DNA of 64,000 nucleotides from Cupriavidus pauculus (GTDB lineage Bacteria > Pseudomonadota > Gammaproteobacteria > Burkholderiales > Burkholderiaceae), in contig NZ_VZOW01000004.1 in the NCBI RefSeq assembly GCF_008801835.1, forward strand, positions 280,642 through 344,641, in the 5' to 3' direction. Of this stretch, positions 33,414 to 43,668 are shown in pieces. The notes beneath the pieces are model-generated. The model was not told the origin of the DNA, made no database searches, and saw nothing but the letters and a program-made list of their open reading frames with translations. Numbering within the stretch: the first letter of the stretch is position 1; each line of letters opens with the position of its first letter. The position numbers and the translations under genes were made by a program.

Positions 33414-36400
33414 ATGGTGGTCAGGTTGGCGTTTCGCCGGCGTTTTGTCTGGTTGTTTCTGACATTGGCGGTGCAACTGGCCTTTGGCTCAAGCATGGCG
33501 CACGCCGTGTCGGCGGCCTGTTCAGCCCTGAGTGCGCTCGATACGATCTCCTACAGCAATACCTTTCCGGCTGCTTCATTCTCACCCGGTGAGACATTAA
33601 CTGTGTCCTACACCGATGACGGTCAAGATCCAGCCAGCCTACCGCCGTTCGCCTCCGACCGTGTCTTGGTTCAGGATGCGGGCACGACCAATCTGTATGG
33701 CTACAACTATTACAGCAGTTCGAAGATAAATGGCCTGCGTGCATTGACCATTACGGCGAGCCAACTCACTGCTTCAGGCCTGAATCTCAATATCCAGACG
33801 GGCACGCATATCGGTCCCGTGGCGATTCGCTGCACCGGTTCGGTCACCGCTCCCACCGTCGCCAACACGGCGTCGACGGTTGCCGCCAACAGCTCGAACA
33901 ACGCTGTGACGCTGTCGATTGGGGGGACGGCAACGTCGGTGGCCGTGGTGTCAGGTCCAGGTCATGGTGCTGCAACGCCATCCGGAACGAGTATCAGCTA
34001 TACGCCTGCGCCCGGCTACTACGTGGACAGACAGCTTTACCTACAGCGCGTCGAATGGGGGTGGAACGTCTGGAACCGCGACCGCGACCATTTCAGTGAC
34101 GGCTCCCGTCGCGACCCTTGCTCCGGCGCCCGGACCATTGACGCCGGGCACCGTAGGTGCCTCCTACAGTCAGATTTTCACCATGACCGGCGGCACAGCA
34201 CCATTCAGCTATTCCGCGACAGGACTGCCTGCGGGGCTGAATCTGAACCCCGCGACCGGCCTGTTGTCCGGTACCCCGACCGTCGCGGGACCCAGTACGT
34301 TCACAATCCAGGCAACGGATAGCTCGAACGGCGCCGGCGGGGCGATTTCGGTAACGCAAAGCTACTCGCTGACCATCGCGACGCCGACCGTCACGGTTGG
34401 GCCAGTCTCGGTGTCCAACCCCACCGCGGGCATCGCCTATTCCCAGACTCTGGTGGGTGCGGGTGGCGCGGCGCCGTATGCGTTTGCCATCACCGGCGGA
34501 GCGCTGCCCGCAGGCTTGTCGATGATGGCCAACGGCACCATCGCTGGCACGCCCACGGCGGCGGGCGGATTCAGCTTTACGGTGACGGCCACTGACAAGA
34601 ACGGTTTTAGCGGCAGCCGTGCTTATAGCGTCACCGTGGCACCGCCGGTGATAACGTTTGCGACCACCACGCTTGGCGCTGCCAGCGTGGCATCGGCCTA
34701 TAGTCAAAATATCGCGGCAAGCGGGGGCAATGCCCCCTACACATACTCGCTGGTCAGCGGCGCGCTGCCGCCGGGGATTTCGCTCAGTGCAGGGGGTACC
34801 TTGGCGGGAACCGCCGCATCCGCCGGTACGTTCAATTTCACGGTACAGGCCCGGGACAGCACGGCAGGCGGCACATTCACAGCTACGCAGGCATTCACGC
34901 TGACGATCGGCGCCGCAACGCTGGCCGTGGCGCCGGCCTCGCTGACGGGAGCAACGGTGGGCGTTGCCAGCAACCAGACCATCACGGCATCGGGTGGCGT
35001 CGCGCCGTACACGTTTGCGATCACGGCGGGCTCGCTTCCGGCAGGGATGACGCTGTCTTCGGGGGGCGCTTTGAGTGGCACGCCAACCGCGGGGGGCAGT
35101 TTCAGCTTCACGGTCACCGCGACGGATAGCAGCGGCGGCTCCGGGCCGTTCTCGGTATCGCGCAACTACACGCTGGCCGTCGCGGCGGCGACGTTGTCGC
35201 TTTCGCCGGCGATGCTCCCACCGCCGACTGTCGGCGCGGTGTACAGCCAGACACTGACGGCTTCGGGCGGCGTGGCACCGTACACCTATGCCGTCACGGC
35301 AGGAGCACTGCCGGCGGGCTTGATCCTGAATTCGAGCACTGGCGTCATCAGCGGTACGCCCACGGTATCCGGAAGCAGTTCGTTCACGATCCAGGCGAAT
35401 GACAGCAGCGTGGGCGTCGGGGCGCCGTTCAGTATCGCGAGGACATTCTCGTTGAGCACAGGGCAGGGCATTCCGACGGCGCCGGGGGTGGTCGTCGCCA
35501 CCAATCCGAACACGCCAGTGACAATTCACGCGGCGGCCAATGCTGCCAACGGGCCGTTTACCGGCGTCGTGGTCGTGACGCCACCCGCGAGCGGGTCCGT
35601 CGCGGTTCAGGGGCTGGACATTGTCTATACGCCGGTATCAACGTCATCCGGAGCCATCACGTTCGCCTATGCGCTGGTGAATGCGGCGGGCCAGTCGGCG
35701 CCCGTGCCGGTCACGGTGAACGTTGCGGCGATGCCGATTCCGGTGGCTTCGGCGCAGGCCAGCGCCGCCGCTGGCAAGGTGGCGTCGGTCAACATTACTG
35801 AGAACGCCACCGGCGGTCCGTTCACCGGCGCGGCCATTGTGTCCGTGGTCCCCGAATATGCCGGCGAGGCCAAGCTGAGCCGCATCGCGCCGAAGACCGT
35901 GGCCTCGGCGAATGTCATGGGCGGAGCGCCCGGCAGTGACTTCGTTGTCACCTTCACGCCGGCTGCCGCATTCGCCGGCACGGCGGTGATTACGTACACG
36001 ATCAGCAATGCGGTCGCGATTTCCAATCCCGCAGAGCTCAGGGTGACGGTGGCCCCGCGGAAGGACCCTTCCACGGATCCTGATGTCACCGGATTGATCA
36101 ACGCCCAGATCCAGGCGGCGCGCCGCTTTGCCTCGGCGCAGATCAGCAACTACAACCAGCGGCTGGAGCAATTGCACGGAAAGGGCCGGCCGACATTCCG
36201 CAGCACACTGAACGTGGCGATGCCGCGGGCGGATGGCGTGGACCCGCGCGTTTGCCAGGGTATCGACGGCCTGGCCGCGCGCGACGAGTGCCAACGCGGC
36301 GCGGCAATGGTTCGCGATGCCAACGCTGGCAACCCTGGCGCGGCACAGGCAGATGCTGCCAAGGGCATCCCCGAGCTGCCAGGTACGGAGCATGCGCCAG

Positions 36401-37248
36401 CCGGCAATCCGGACGATGCGCGCCTCGCGTTCTGGACCGCCGGTACGGTCGACTTCGGCTTCGCCAACGTTGCTGCGCAGCGCTCGGGGTTCCGGTTCAC
36501 CACCGGCGGCGTGACGGCGGGTGCCGACTATCGCGTGTCAGATCAACTGACCGCTGGCTTCGGCATGGGCTACGGGCACGACGCCACAGAGGTGGGATCC
36601 TATGGCACGCACAGCAATGCGGATGCGTTCAGCGTCGCGCTGTACGGCAGCTATCGACCCGCCCCGTCGTACTTCATTGACGGTGTTGCCGGGTACGGGG
36701 TCCTTGATTTCGATTCGCGCCGTTGGGTGGCCGATGAGGCGGTGATGGCAACTGGAAAGCGAAACGGGCACCAGTGGTTCGCCTCGCTGACATCAGGTTA
36801 CGAGCATCGGGGCGCGAAATGGCTGATATCGCCATACGGGCGTGTGTCGGCTATGGAAAGCGGGCTTGATGCCTTCACCGAATCCGGGGCCGGTACGAAT
36901 GCGTTGACGTACTTCGGACAAACGGTGACGAGCGTCTCGGGAACGCTCGGCTTACGTACTGAATATGTGCAACCGACGCGCTGGGGCACCTTCACCCCAT
37001 TTGGGCGCATCGAGTATCAGCATGATTTTGAAGGGCAGGGCGCGGCCAACCTGTCATACGCCGATCTGGTGGGTGTGGGCCAGGTCTACAGCGTAAAGGG
37101 TTCCCCGTTTGGCCGAGATCGCTTCCAGGTCTGGCTCGGCGGAAAGATGCGCACCAAGACGGTCACGTTCGGCTTGGACTACAACGTGATGTTCGGCATG
37201 AGTGGGCTGCAACAGGGCGTAAGACTGACGTTTGCAGCGCCCTTCTGA
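33414..37248 (+). pseudogene. Large Ig-like (He_PIG) repeat autotransporter, frameshifted
   Basis: A surface autotransporter of about 1,270 residues read in two frames. Frame one (33414 to about 34025) gives a signal peptide (RRFVWLFLTLAVQLAFGSSMAHA), an N-terminal domain and the start of a cadherin-like unit ending SYTPAPGYY. Frame two continues exactly where it should (TDSFTYSASNGGG). The break is one extra base in GTGG at 34023-34026. Then come five He_PIG repeats of about 85 residues (motif GGxAPYxxxxxxGxLPxGhxhxxxGxhsGTPT...FTVxATD), two further Ig-like units, a linker, and a C-terminal beta-barrel (from about 36440) ending LTFAAPF with terminal Phe. Either it is inactive, phase-variable or a base error in the sequence. 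Probable role if intact: adhesion. Confidence 0.8.
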
Positions 37249-37271
37249 TTTTGCGTTGTACACCGTCGGTA

Positions 37272-37313
37272 GCGGCCATTCACCCAGTTGCAGCTGGCTG
37301 GTTTAATGGCCGC
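37272..37313. terminator. Stem-loop between converging genes
   Basis: Arms GCGGCCATT (37272-37280) / AATGGCCGC (37305-37313), perfect 9 bp, with a further CCAG/CTGG pair inside. It lies between the autotransporter stop and the SEC-C gene stop and could serve both. Confidence 0.55.
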
Positions 37314-37323
37314 GCCCCATCCC

Positions 37324-38124
37324 TTATCTGCCGTGGCACTTCTTGAACTTCTTGCCGCTGCCGCAAGGGCACGGGTCGTTGCGGCCGGGCTGGTCGCCCC
37401 TCACCACGGCCTCCACGCGCGGGCCCAGGCTCTTCCAGATCTGGCGCAGGTCGTAGACAGCCCAGATCGCCTCGCCGAAGGCTTCCACGCGCGCCTGGCT
37501 CGTACTGGGCGGGCCATCCTCGCTGTACATGCAGACCTCGGGCTGGCCGGTGTCGGCCTCGGTCAGGGCGACAATGGCGTCAAGCGCGTCGTCCAGCCAC
37601 TGGGCGGCTTCCTTGTCGCGTGGGGCGGCCCATTCATCGGGCCAGTTCTCCACCGCGAACATGAAGCCCAGCGCCCACACCTGGCCAAACGAGGGAATTT
37701 CCCGCCCGTCAATCTCCGCGCGCTCTTCCTGGGGCAGGCTCCAGATGGCGCCGCGCATGTCCATGACTTCGGGATGGAAGGTGCGTTCGTCCTCCAGCGT
37801 CTCCACCGGCTGGTCGAGCTGATGCTCCACCTCGTTCCATCGACGCTGCCACAGCTCCATGAAGCGGCTCTGCTGGGCCGCGTCACGGAACGCGGGCAGC
37901 AACGGCGGCGGACTGCCCTCGGCCACGTCGAGCGCCGCGCCGTCGCCCAGCAGCATGGGCAGGTAGTCGGCAGCCGGGATGCGGCGGCGCGTGCAGACCA
38001 GGGCCGTGAGAAAACCGTCGCAGAACTCCCATTGCGGGATTTCTTCAGCGCGCTGGCGCAGGTCGTCCAGCAAATCGTCAAGCTCCTGAAGTTCGTCGGG
38101 CGTCAGGGCGGTGGCTTCGGTCAT
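37324..38124 (-). CDS. UPF0149 (YecA-like) family protein with SEC-C zinc motif
   Basis: A 266-residue protein. The N-terminal roughly 200 residues are UPF0149/YecA-like ([53 protein letters not shown]). The last 20 residues are a SEC-C metal-binding motif, [18 protein letters not shown], as on the SecA tail. Such proteins bind zinc and may associate with ribosomes or SecA-like partners; the precise role is not established. The gene stands alone. Confidence 0.85.
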   Translation of the reverse strand: MTEATALTPDELQELDDLLDDLRQRAEEIPQWEFCDGFLTALVCTRRRIPAADYLPMLLGDGAALDVAEGSPPPLLPAFRDAAQQSRFMELWQRRWNEVEHQLDQPVETLEDERTFHPEVMDMRGAIWSLPQEERAEIDGREIPSFGQVWALGFMFAVENWPDEWAAPRDKEAAQWLDDALDAIVALTEADTGQPEVCMYSEDGPPSTSQARVEAFGEAIWAVYDLRQIWKSLGPRVEAVVRGDQPGRNDPCPCGSGKKFKKCHGR

Positions 38125-38199
38125 GAGGCGGGTTCTCGCGGTGCGGTGTGGGGATGCGCTGGTCGCAGCGCCGCGAAGTATAGCGCGGCCCCTTTTTCA

Positions 38200-38521
38200 G
38201 GAGTGCGTCGTACGACTTGCCGCAACAGCCTCGACAGCGTTCGACGTGCCATACCACATTGCCAGACGGTTCTCGTCGCTGGACACATCAGCGGCGGTCG
38301 GGCCGGCTAAAACGTGGTGACAACGGCGAATCCCGATGCAGCCCTCAACTTTGGCTACGAGTCCGAGATGGGTCATGACGATCGCTACGAGCTTGCACGG
38401 GAGTTTGTCGATGTCGTCACCGGTCTTTGGGCAGTTTCGCTGATGACGCCTTTGGGGACCAGAGGAATCGATTGCCGTTGCAGGAAAATAGTCCAATTCG
38501 TGGATACGGATTGAGCTTTCA
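38200..38521 (+). pseudogene. Remnant of a luciferase-like FMN monooxygenase (NtaA/SnaA/DszA type)
   Basis: A decayed internal fragment. Reading across frames gives TASTAFDVPYHIARRFSSLD, then HISGGRAG-(stop)-NVVTTANPDAALNFG, YESEMGHDDRYELAREFVDV, VTGLW and SFADDAFGDQ. This is the conserved SLDxxSxGRxGWNxVT...ANxG...HDxRYxxAxExxxxVxxLW stretch of the NtaA/SnaA/DszA family. Damage: a one-base deletion near 38288 (GAC[C]ACATC), TAA in place of the Trp codon in GRAGWN, and another frameshift near 38428. Both ends are missing, and the right end abuts the transposon. Confidence 0.75.
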
Positions 38522-38548
38522 TGTCATTTTCAGAAGACGACTGCACCA
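38522..38548 (+). repeat. Transposon terminal inverted repeat, tni end (IRt)
   Basis: TGTCATTTTCAGAAGACGAC plus 7 more bases (TGCACCA), identical over 27 bp to the reverse complement of 48904-48930. It lies 115 bp before tniA. Confidence 0.95.
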
Positions 38549-38662
38549 TTCAACTGGGTATGAAGCTTGTTGTGCATATGGCTTTTGACAGCCAGATATC
38601 AGAACTCCTCTGCACGAAACTCGTCTATGCTCAATACTCGTGTGCACCAAAGCGAGGTGAGC

Positions 38663-40342
38663 ATGGGGACCGATACCGCACCGATTACCGAGCACGGCGT
38701 GGCTACCCTGCCAGAACAGGCATGGGAGCGTGCGCGTCGTCGCGCGGAGATCATTGGGCCGTTGGCGCAGTCGGAGACGGTCGGGCATGAAGCGGCCGAC
38801 GTGGCAGCCCAAGCATTGGGTCTGTCCCGGCGGCAGGTCTACGTCCTGATCCGCCGCGCCCGGCAAGGTTCGGGACTGGTCACTGACTTTGCGCTTGGGC
38901 AGTCGAGCGGAGGCAAAGGTAAAAGCCGCTTGCCGGAGTCGGTCGAACGAATCATCCGCGAGCTAATGCAAAAGCGCTTCCTGACCAAGCAGAAGCGTAG
39001 CTTGGCGGCGTTCCACCGCGAAATTGCGCGGGAGTGCAAGCTGCAAAAGCTGCGGGTGCCGACGCGCAACACGGTGGCGTTGCGGATCGCCAGCCTTGAT
39101 CCACTCAAGACCACTCGCCTTCGAGAAGGTCAGGATGCGTCCCGCGCCCTGCAAGGTGTTGGTGGTGTTCCGCCGCCTGTCTCCGCACCGCTGGAGCAGG
39201 TGCAGATCGACCACACAGTCATCGACCTGATCGTGGTGGACGAGCGCGACCGGCAACCGATTGGCCGACCATATCTGACCATCGCCATCGACGTGTTTAC
39301 CCGCTGCGTTCTCGGCATGGTCGTCACGCTGGAAGCGCCGTCATCCGTTTCGGTTGGTCTGTGCCTCGCGCATGTTGCTTGCGACAAGCGTCCCTGGCTG
39401 GAAGGACTGAATGTGGAAATGGACTGGCCGATGAGTGGCAAGCCCAGGCTGCTCTACCTGGACAACGCGGCCGAGTTCAAGAGCGAGGCCCTGCGCCGTG
39501 GCTGTGAGCAGCATGGCATCCAGTTGGACTATCGTCCGCCTGGGCAGCCGCACTACGGCGGCATCGTGGAACGGATCATCGGCACGGCGATGCAGATGAT
39601 CCACGACGAACTGCCGGGGACAACCTTCTCGAATCCCGGCCAGCGCGGGGACTACGATTCTGAAAACAAGGCAGCTCTGACATTGCGCGAGCTGGAGCGC
39701 TGGCTCACATTGGCGGTCGGCACCTATCACGGCTCCGTGCACAACGGCCTGCTCCAACCGCCGGCCACGCGTTGGGCTGAGGCCGTGGCGCGTGTCGGTG
39801 TACCGGCCGTCGTCACCCGCGCCACGGCTTTTCTGGTCGATTTTCTGCCAATCATCCGCCGCACGCTGACCCGCACCGGCTTCGTCATCGACCACATTCA
39901 CTACTACGCCGATGCGCTCAAGCCGTGGATAGCTCGGCGCGACCGCTTGTCTACGTTCCTGATCCGGCGCGATCCGCGCGACATCAGCCGTATCTGGGTG
40001 CTGGAACCGGAGGGGCAGCATTACTTGGAAATCCCCTACCGTACCTTGTCGCACCCGGCTGTCACCCTCTGGGAACAACGGCAGGCGCTGACGAAATTGC
40101 GGCAGCAGGGACGCGAACAGGTGGATGAGTCGGCGCTGTTCCGCATGATCGGACAGATGCGCGAGATCGTGACCACCGCACAGAAGGCCACGCGCAAGGC
40201 GCGGCGCGACGCGGATCGACGCCAGCACCTCAAGGCATCTCCTCCGCCGGACAAGCCGATTCCGCCGAAAACGGACGTTGCTGATCCGCAGGCAGACAAG
40301 CTGCCACCGGCCAAACCGTTCGACCAGATTGAGGAGTGGTAG
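38663..40342 (+). CDS. tniA: Tn5053-family transposase TniA (DDE)
   Basis: A 559-residue DDE transposase, the size of Tn5053/Tn402 TniA. The catalytic triad is visible: D183 (VQIDHTVIDL), D267 (LYLDNAAEF) and E303 (GGIVERIIG), i.e. D-35-E. The N-terminal part carries helix-turn-helix segments (AAQALGLSRRQVYVLIRRAR), and a Mu-C-like beta-barrel domain follows the core. It cuts and joins transposon ends with TniB and TniQ. The start is the ATG after GCGAGGTGAGC; an in-frame extension into the IR side has no support. It is intact. Confidence 0.95.
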   Translation: MGTDTAPITEHGVATLPEQAWERARRRAEIIGPLAQSETVGHEAADVAAQALGLSRRQVYVLIRRARQGSGLVTDFALGQSSGGKGKSRLPESVERIIRELMQKRFLTKQKRSLAAFHREIARECKLQKLRVPTRNTVALRIASLDPLKTTRLREGQDASRALQGVGGVPPPVSAPLEQVQIDHTVIDLIVVDERDRQPIGRPYLTIAIDVFTRCVLGMVVTLEAPSSVSVGLCLAHVACDKRPWLEGLNVEMDWPMSGKPRLLYLDNAAEFKSEALRRGCEQHGIQLDYRPPGQPHYGGIVERIIGTAMQMIHDELPGTTFSNPGQRGDYDSENKAALTLRELERWLTLAVGTYHGSVHNGLLQPPATRWAEAVARVGVPAVVTRATAFLVDFLPIIRRTLTRTGFVIDHIHYYADALKPWIARRDRLSTFLIRRDPRDISRIWVLEPEGQHYLEIPYRTLSHPAVTLWEQRQALTKLRQQGREQVDESALFRMIGQMREIVTTAQKATRKARRDADRRQHLKASPPPDKPIPPKTDVADPQADKLPPAKPFDQIEEW

Positions 40343-40344
40343 CA

Positions 40345-41253
40345 GTGGACGAATATCCCATCATCGACTTGTCACACCTGCTGCCGGCGGCGCAGGGCTT
40401 GGCCCGTCTTCCGGCGGACGAACGCATCCATCGCCTTCGCGCCGACCGCTGGATCGGCTATCCGCGTGCAGTCGAGGCGCTGAACCGGCTGGAAACCTTG
40501 TATGCGTGGCCGAACAAGCAGCGCATGCCCAACCTGCTGCTGGTCGGCCCGACCAACAACGGCAAGTCGATGATCGTCGAGAAGTTCCGGCGCACGCATC
40601 CGCCCAGTTCCGATGCCGACCAGGAGCACATCCCGGTGCTGGTCGTGCAGATGCCGTCCGAGCCGTCGGTGATCCGCTTCTACGTCGCGCTGCTCGCGGC
40701 GATGGGTGCGCCATTGCGGCCGCGCCCACGGCTGCCGGAAATGGAGCAATTGGCGCTGGCCTTGCTGCGCAAGGTCGGTGTGCACATGTTGGTGATCGAC
40801 GAACTGCACAACGTCCTGGCCGGCAACAGCATCAACCGCCGAGAATTCCTCAATCTGTTGCGTTTCCTCGGCAACGAACTGCGCATCCCGCTGGTCGGCG
40901 TCGGCACACGCGATGCCTACTTGGCGATCCGCTCGGACGACCAGTTGGAAAACCGCTTCGAGCCGATGATGCTGCCGGTGTGGGAGGCCAACGACGATTG
41001 CTGCTCACTGCTGGCCAGCTTCGCGGCTTCGCTCCCGCTGCGGCGACCCTCGTCGATTGCCACGCTGGACATGGCCCGCTACCTGCTCACACGCAGCGAG
41101 GGCACCATCGGCGAACTGGCGCACTTGCTGATGGCGGCGGCCATCGTCGCCGTGGAGAGCGGCGAGGAAGCGATCAACCATCGCACGCTGAGCATGGCCG
41201 ATTACACCGGTCCCAGCGAGCGGCGGCGGCAATTCGAGCGGGAACTGATGTGA
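40345..41253 (+). CDS. tniB: Transposition ATP-binding protein TniB
   Basis: A 302-residue AAA+ protein related to TnsC/MuB. Walker A is LLVGPTNNGKSMIVEKF, Walker B MLVIDELHNVLAG, and a sensor-type Arg lies in PLVGVGTRDAYLAI. It selects target DNA and delivers it to TniA. The start is the GTG at 40345, 2 bp after the tniA stop, giving the size of other TniB proteins. Its end overlaps tniQ. Confidence 0.93.
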   Translation: MDEYPIIDLSHLLPAAQGLARLPADERIHRLRADRWIGYPRAVEALNRLETLYAWPNKQRMPNLLLVGPTNNGKSMIVEKFRRTHPPSSDADQEHIPVLVVQMPSEPSVIRFYVALLAAMGAPLRPRPRLPEMEQLALALLRKVGVHMLVIDELHNVLAGNSINRREFLNLLRFLGNELRIPLVGVGTRDAYLAIRSDDQLENRFEPMMLPVWEANDDCCSLLASFAASLPLRRPSSIATLDMARYLLTRSEGTIGELAHLLMAAAIVAVESGEEAINHRTLSMADYTGPSERRRQFERELM

Positions 41254-42467
41254 AGCCAGCGCCACGCTGGCCACTGCATCCGGCCCCCAGAGAAGGCGAA
41301 GCCTTGTCTTCGTGGCTCAACCGCGTGGCCCTTTGCTATCACATGGAGGTGTCCGAGCTGCTGGAGCACGATCTTGGTCACGCTCAGGTTGATGACCTGG
41401 ATACCGCGCCACCACTGGCGCTGTTGGCGATGCTCTCCCAGCGGAGCGGCATCGAGCCGGACCGGCTGCGTTGCATGAGTTTCGCCGGCTGGGTGCCTTG
41501 GCTACTGGACAGCCTTGATGATCAGATTCCAGACGCATTGGAAACCTATGCGTTCCAGCTCTCGGTGCTGCTGCCGAAACTCTGCCGTAGGACGCGATCC
41601 ATCACGAGCTGGCGTGCCTGGCTGCCCAGCCAGCCGCTACATCGCGCCTGTCCGCTCTGTCTGAATGACCCGGCAAACCAAGCCGTACTGCTTGCATGGA
41701 AGCTGCCCCTGATGCTGAGCTGCCCGCTGCATGGCTGCTGCCTGGAATCCTATTGGGGCGTGCCTGGACGGTTTCTCGGCTGGGAGAACGCCGACACTGC
41801 GTCGTGCACCGCCAGCGACGCGATTGCAGTCATGGACCGGCGTACCTGGCAGGCACTGACGACCGGCTATGTGGAACTGCCGCGCCGACGCATCCATGCT
41901 GGATTGTGGTTTCGACTGCTACGCACGCTGCTCGATGAGCTGAACACCCCGCTTTCGGCGTGCGGAACCTACGCGGGGTATCTCCGCCAAGTCTGGCAAG
42001 GCTGCGGGCATCCGCTGCGTGCTGGGCAAAGTCTGTGGCGACCGTATGAAACCCTGAACCCGGCAGTACGGTTGCAGATGCTGGAGGCGGCGGCAACGGC
42101 AATCAGCTTGATCGAGGTGAGGGATATAAGCCCGCCAGGCGAGCATGCAAAGCTGTTCTGGTCCGAGCCCCAAACCGGGTTCACCAGTGGTCTGCCGGCG
42201 AAAGCGCCGAAGCCCGAACCCGTCAATCACTGGCAACGGGCGGTCCAAGCTATCAGTGAGGCGATCATTGAAGCGCGGCACGACCCCGAGACGGCGCGCT
42301 CGCTGTTCGCGTTGGCTTCCTATGGTCGGCGCGATCCCGCTTCCCTGGAACAGTTGCGCGCCACCTTTGCAAAGGAAGGCATCCCCCCGGAATTTCTGTC
42401 ACATTACAAGCCTGCTGGACCCTTTGCATGTCTTAGACAGAATGACGGGTTAAGTGACAAATTTTGA
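41250..42467 (+). CDS. tniQ: Transposition accessory protein TniQ
   Basis: A 405-residue TniQ. The N-terminal TniQ domain (WPLHPAPREGEALSSWLNRVA) includes a Cys/His zinc-finger region (ACPLCLNDPANQAVLLAWKLPLMLSCPLHGCCLE). It is required with TniA and TniB for cointegrate formation. It uses a GTG start overlapping the tniB stop (ATGTGA). The 3' end runs into the res region. Confidence 0.92.
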   Translation: MKPAPRWPLHPAPREGEALSSWLNRVALCYHMEVSELLEHDLGHAQVDDLDTAPPLALLAMLSQRSGIEPDRLRCMSFAGWVPWLLDSLDDQIPDALETYAFQLSVLLPKLCRRTRSITSWRAWLPSQPLHRACPLCLNDPANQAVLLAWKLPLMLSCPLHGCCLESYWGVPGRFLGWENADTASCTASDAIAVMDRRTWQALTTGYVELPRRRIHAGLWFRLLRTLLDELNTPLSACGTYAGYLRQVWQGCGHPLRAGQSLWRPYETLNPAVRLQMLEAAATAISLIEVRDISPPGEHAKLFWSEPQTGFTSGLPAKAPKPEPVNHWQRAVQAISEAIIEARHDPETARSLFALASYGRRDPASLEQLRATFAKEGIPPEFLSHYKPAGPFACLRQNDGLSDKF

Positions 42468-42521
42468 CGGCCAGAATTTTCCGGTTCACACTGTCACATA
42501 ATCGAACGTATATGTGACAGG
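42395..42521. other. res site for TniR
   Basis: The tniQ-tniR junction carries several TGTCACA/TGTGACA words. The clearest subsite is TGTCACATA (42492-42500) / TATGTGACA (42511-42519), 28 bp end to end, as for serine-resolvase crossover sites. Further half-sites lie near 42397 and 42452. TniR resolves cointegrates here and probably autoregulates. Confidence 0.75.
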
Positions 42522-42527
42522 TGAAAC

Positions 42528-43142
42528 ATGCTGATTGGCTACATGCGGGTATCGAAGGCGGATGGTTCCCAAGCTACCGACTTGCAGCGCGACGCGCTGA
42601 TTGCTAACGGCGTCGATCCGGCCCATCTCTATGAGGATCAGGCGTCCGGCAAGCGCGAGGACCGACCCGGCCTGGTGTCTTGCCTGAAAGCGCTGCGGCC
42701 CGGCGACACGCTGGTGGTGTGGAAACTGGATCGCCTCGGGCGCGACCTGCGCCACCTGATCAACACCGTGCACGACATGACCGGCCGTGGCATCGGTCTG
42801 AAAGTGTTGACTGGGCACGGTGCAGCCATTGACACCACGACGGCCGCCGGCAAGTTGGTCTTTGGCATCTTCGCCGCGCTGGCCGAGTTCGAGCGCGAAC
42901 TGATTGCCGAGCGCACGATTGCAGGATTGGCTTCGGCGAGGGCGCGCGGTAGGAAGGGCGGCCGGCCCTTCAAGATGACTGCCGCCAAGTTGCGGCTGGC
43001 GATGGCCGCTATGGGGCAGCCCGAAACCAAGGTCGGCGATCTATGTCAGGAACTGGGCATCACACGGCAGACCTTGTATCGGCACATTTCGCCGAAGGGC
43101 GAGTTGCGCCTTGATGGCGAGAAACTGCTCAGTCAAGTTTGA
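42528..43142 (+). CDS. tniR: Serine resolvase TniR (TniC)
   Basis: A 204-residue small serine recombinase. The catalytic Ser is S9 (LIGYMRVSKADGSQ). Conserved Arg blocks are QASGKREDRPGL and VVWKLDRLGRDLRHL, the E-helix is AALAEFERELIAERT, and the C-terminal HTH is VGDLCQELGITRQTLYRHI. It resolves transposition cointegrates at the adjacent res site. It is intact and preceded by an AGGTGAAAC ribosome-binding site. Confidence 0.94.
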   Translation: MLIGYMRVSKADGSQATDLQRDALIANGVDPAHLYEDQASGKREDRPGLVSCLKALRPGDTLVVWKLDRLGRDLRHLINTVHDMTGRGIGLKVLTGHGAAIDTTTAAGKLVFGIFAALAEFERELIAERTIAGLASARARGRKGGRPFKMTAAKLRLAMAAMGQPETKVGDLCQELGITRQTLYRHISPKGELRLDGEKLLSQV

Positions 43143-43208
43143 TGGCAGGACAGCGGTTACTGTAGACGAATCGTGACGACTGGTTGAGTCAGTATGTCCT
43201 ACCTGTTA

Positions 43209-43640
43209 TCACTTGAACGCCAATAACAGAACGCCTCCGGCGACCATCGAAATGCCGGACCACTCCCTCAGTGACGGGCGTTCGCCCAAAAAGGCGAAAG
43301 CAAATACCGCCACCAGGACAAGACTGAGTTTATCCACTGGCGCAACCTTGGATGCATCGCCAATCTTGAGTGCGCGGAAGTAGCAGACCCACGATGCCCC
43401 TGTTGCCAAGCCGGACAGCCCGAGGAAAAGCCATGTCTTGGGTGATAACTCCAAGGGGTTGGCCCATTTCCCCGTGTAGGCAACAAACGCCGACAGGACG
43501 ACGATGATGATGGCCGTGCGGATCAAGGTGGCCAGATCGGAATCAACTCCCTGAATGCCAACCTTGGCAAAAATAGCCGTCAGTGCCGCAAAGATGGCGG
43601 ACAGCAAAGCCCAATAAAACCACCCCGCCGAATTGACCAT
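43209..43640 (-). CDS. EamA/DMT-family half-length transporter
   Basis: A 143-residue protein with about five hydrophobic helices, one EamA unit (FYWALLSAIFAALTAIFAKVGI, TWLFLGLSGLATGASWVCYFRALKIGDASKVAPVDKLSLVLVAVFAFAFLGER). At half the usual DMT length it probably works as a dimer. It is the last gene of the transposon cargo, 28 bp after the kinase gene and just inside tniR's 3' end. The substrate is unknown. Confidence 0.82.
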   Translation of the reverse strand: MVNSAGWFYWALLSAIFAALTAIFAKVGIQGVDSDLATLIRTAIIIVVLSAFVAYTGKWANPLELSPKTWLFLGLSGLATGASWVCYFRALKIGDASKVAPVDKLSLVLVAVFAFAFLGERPSLREWSGISMVAGGVLLLAFK

Positions 43641-43668
43641 TTAGCCTGCCTCCACGTTTCTCAAACCG

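Noticed and set aside
33919..34018. Separate start for the second frame of the autotransporter
   Set aside because: The first roughly 35 residues of that frame are out-of-frame nonsense; homology in this frame begins only at about 34027, so it is a frameshift and not an independent gene.
38567..38662. N-terminal extension of TniA towards the inverted repeat
   Set aside because: TniA proteins of this family are 559 residues, matching the ATG at 38663, which also has a better ribosome-binding site.
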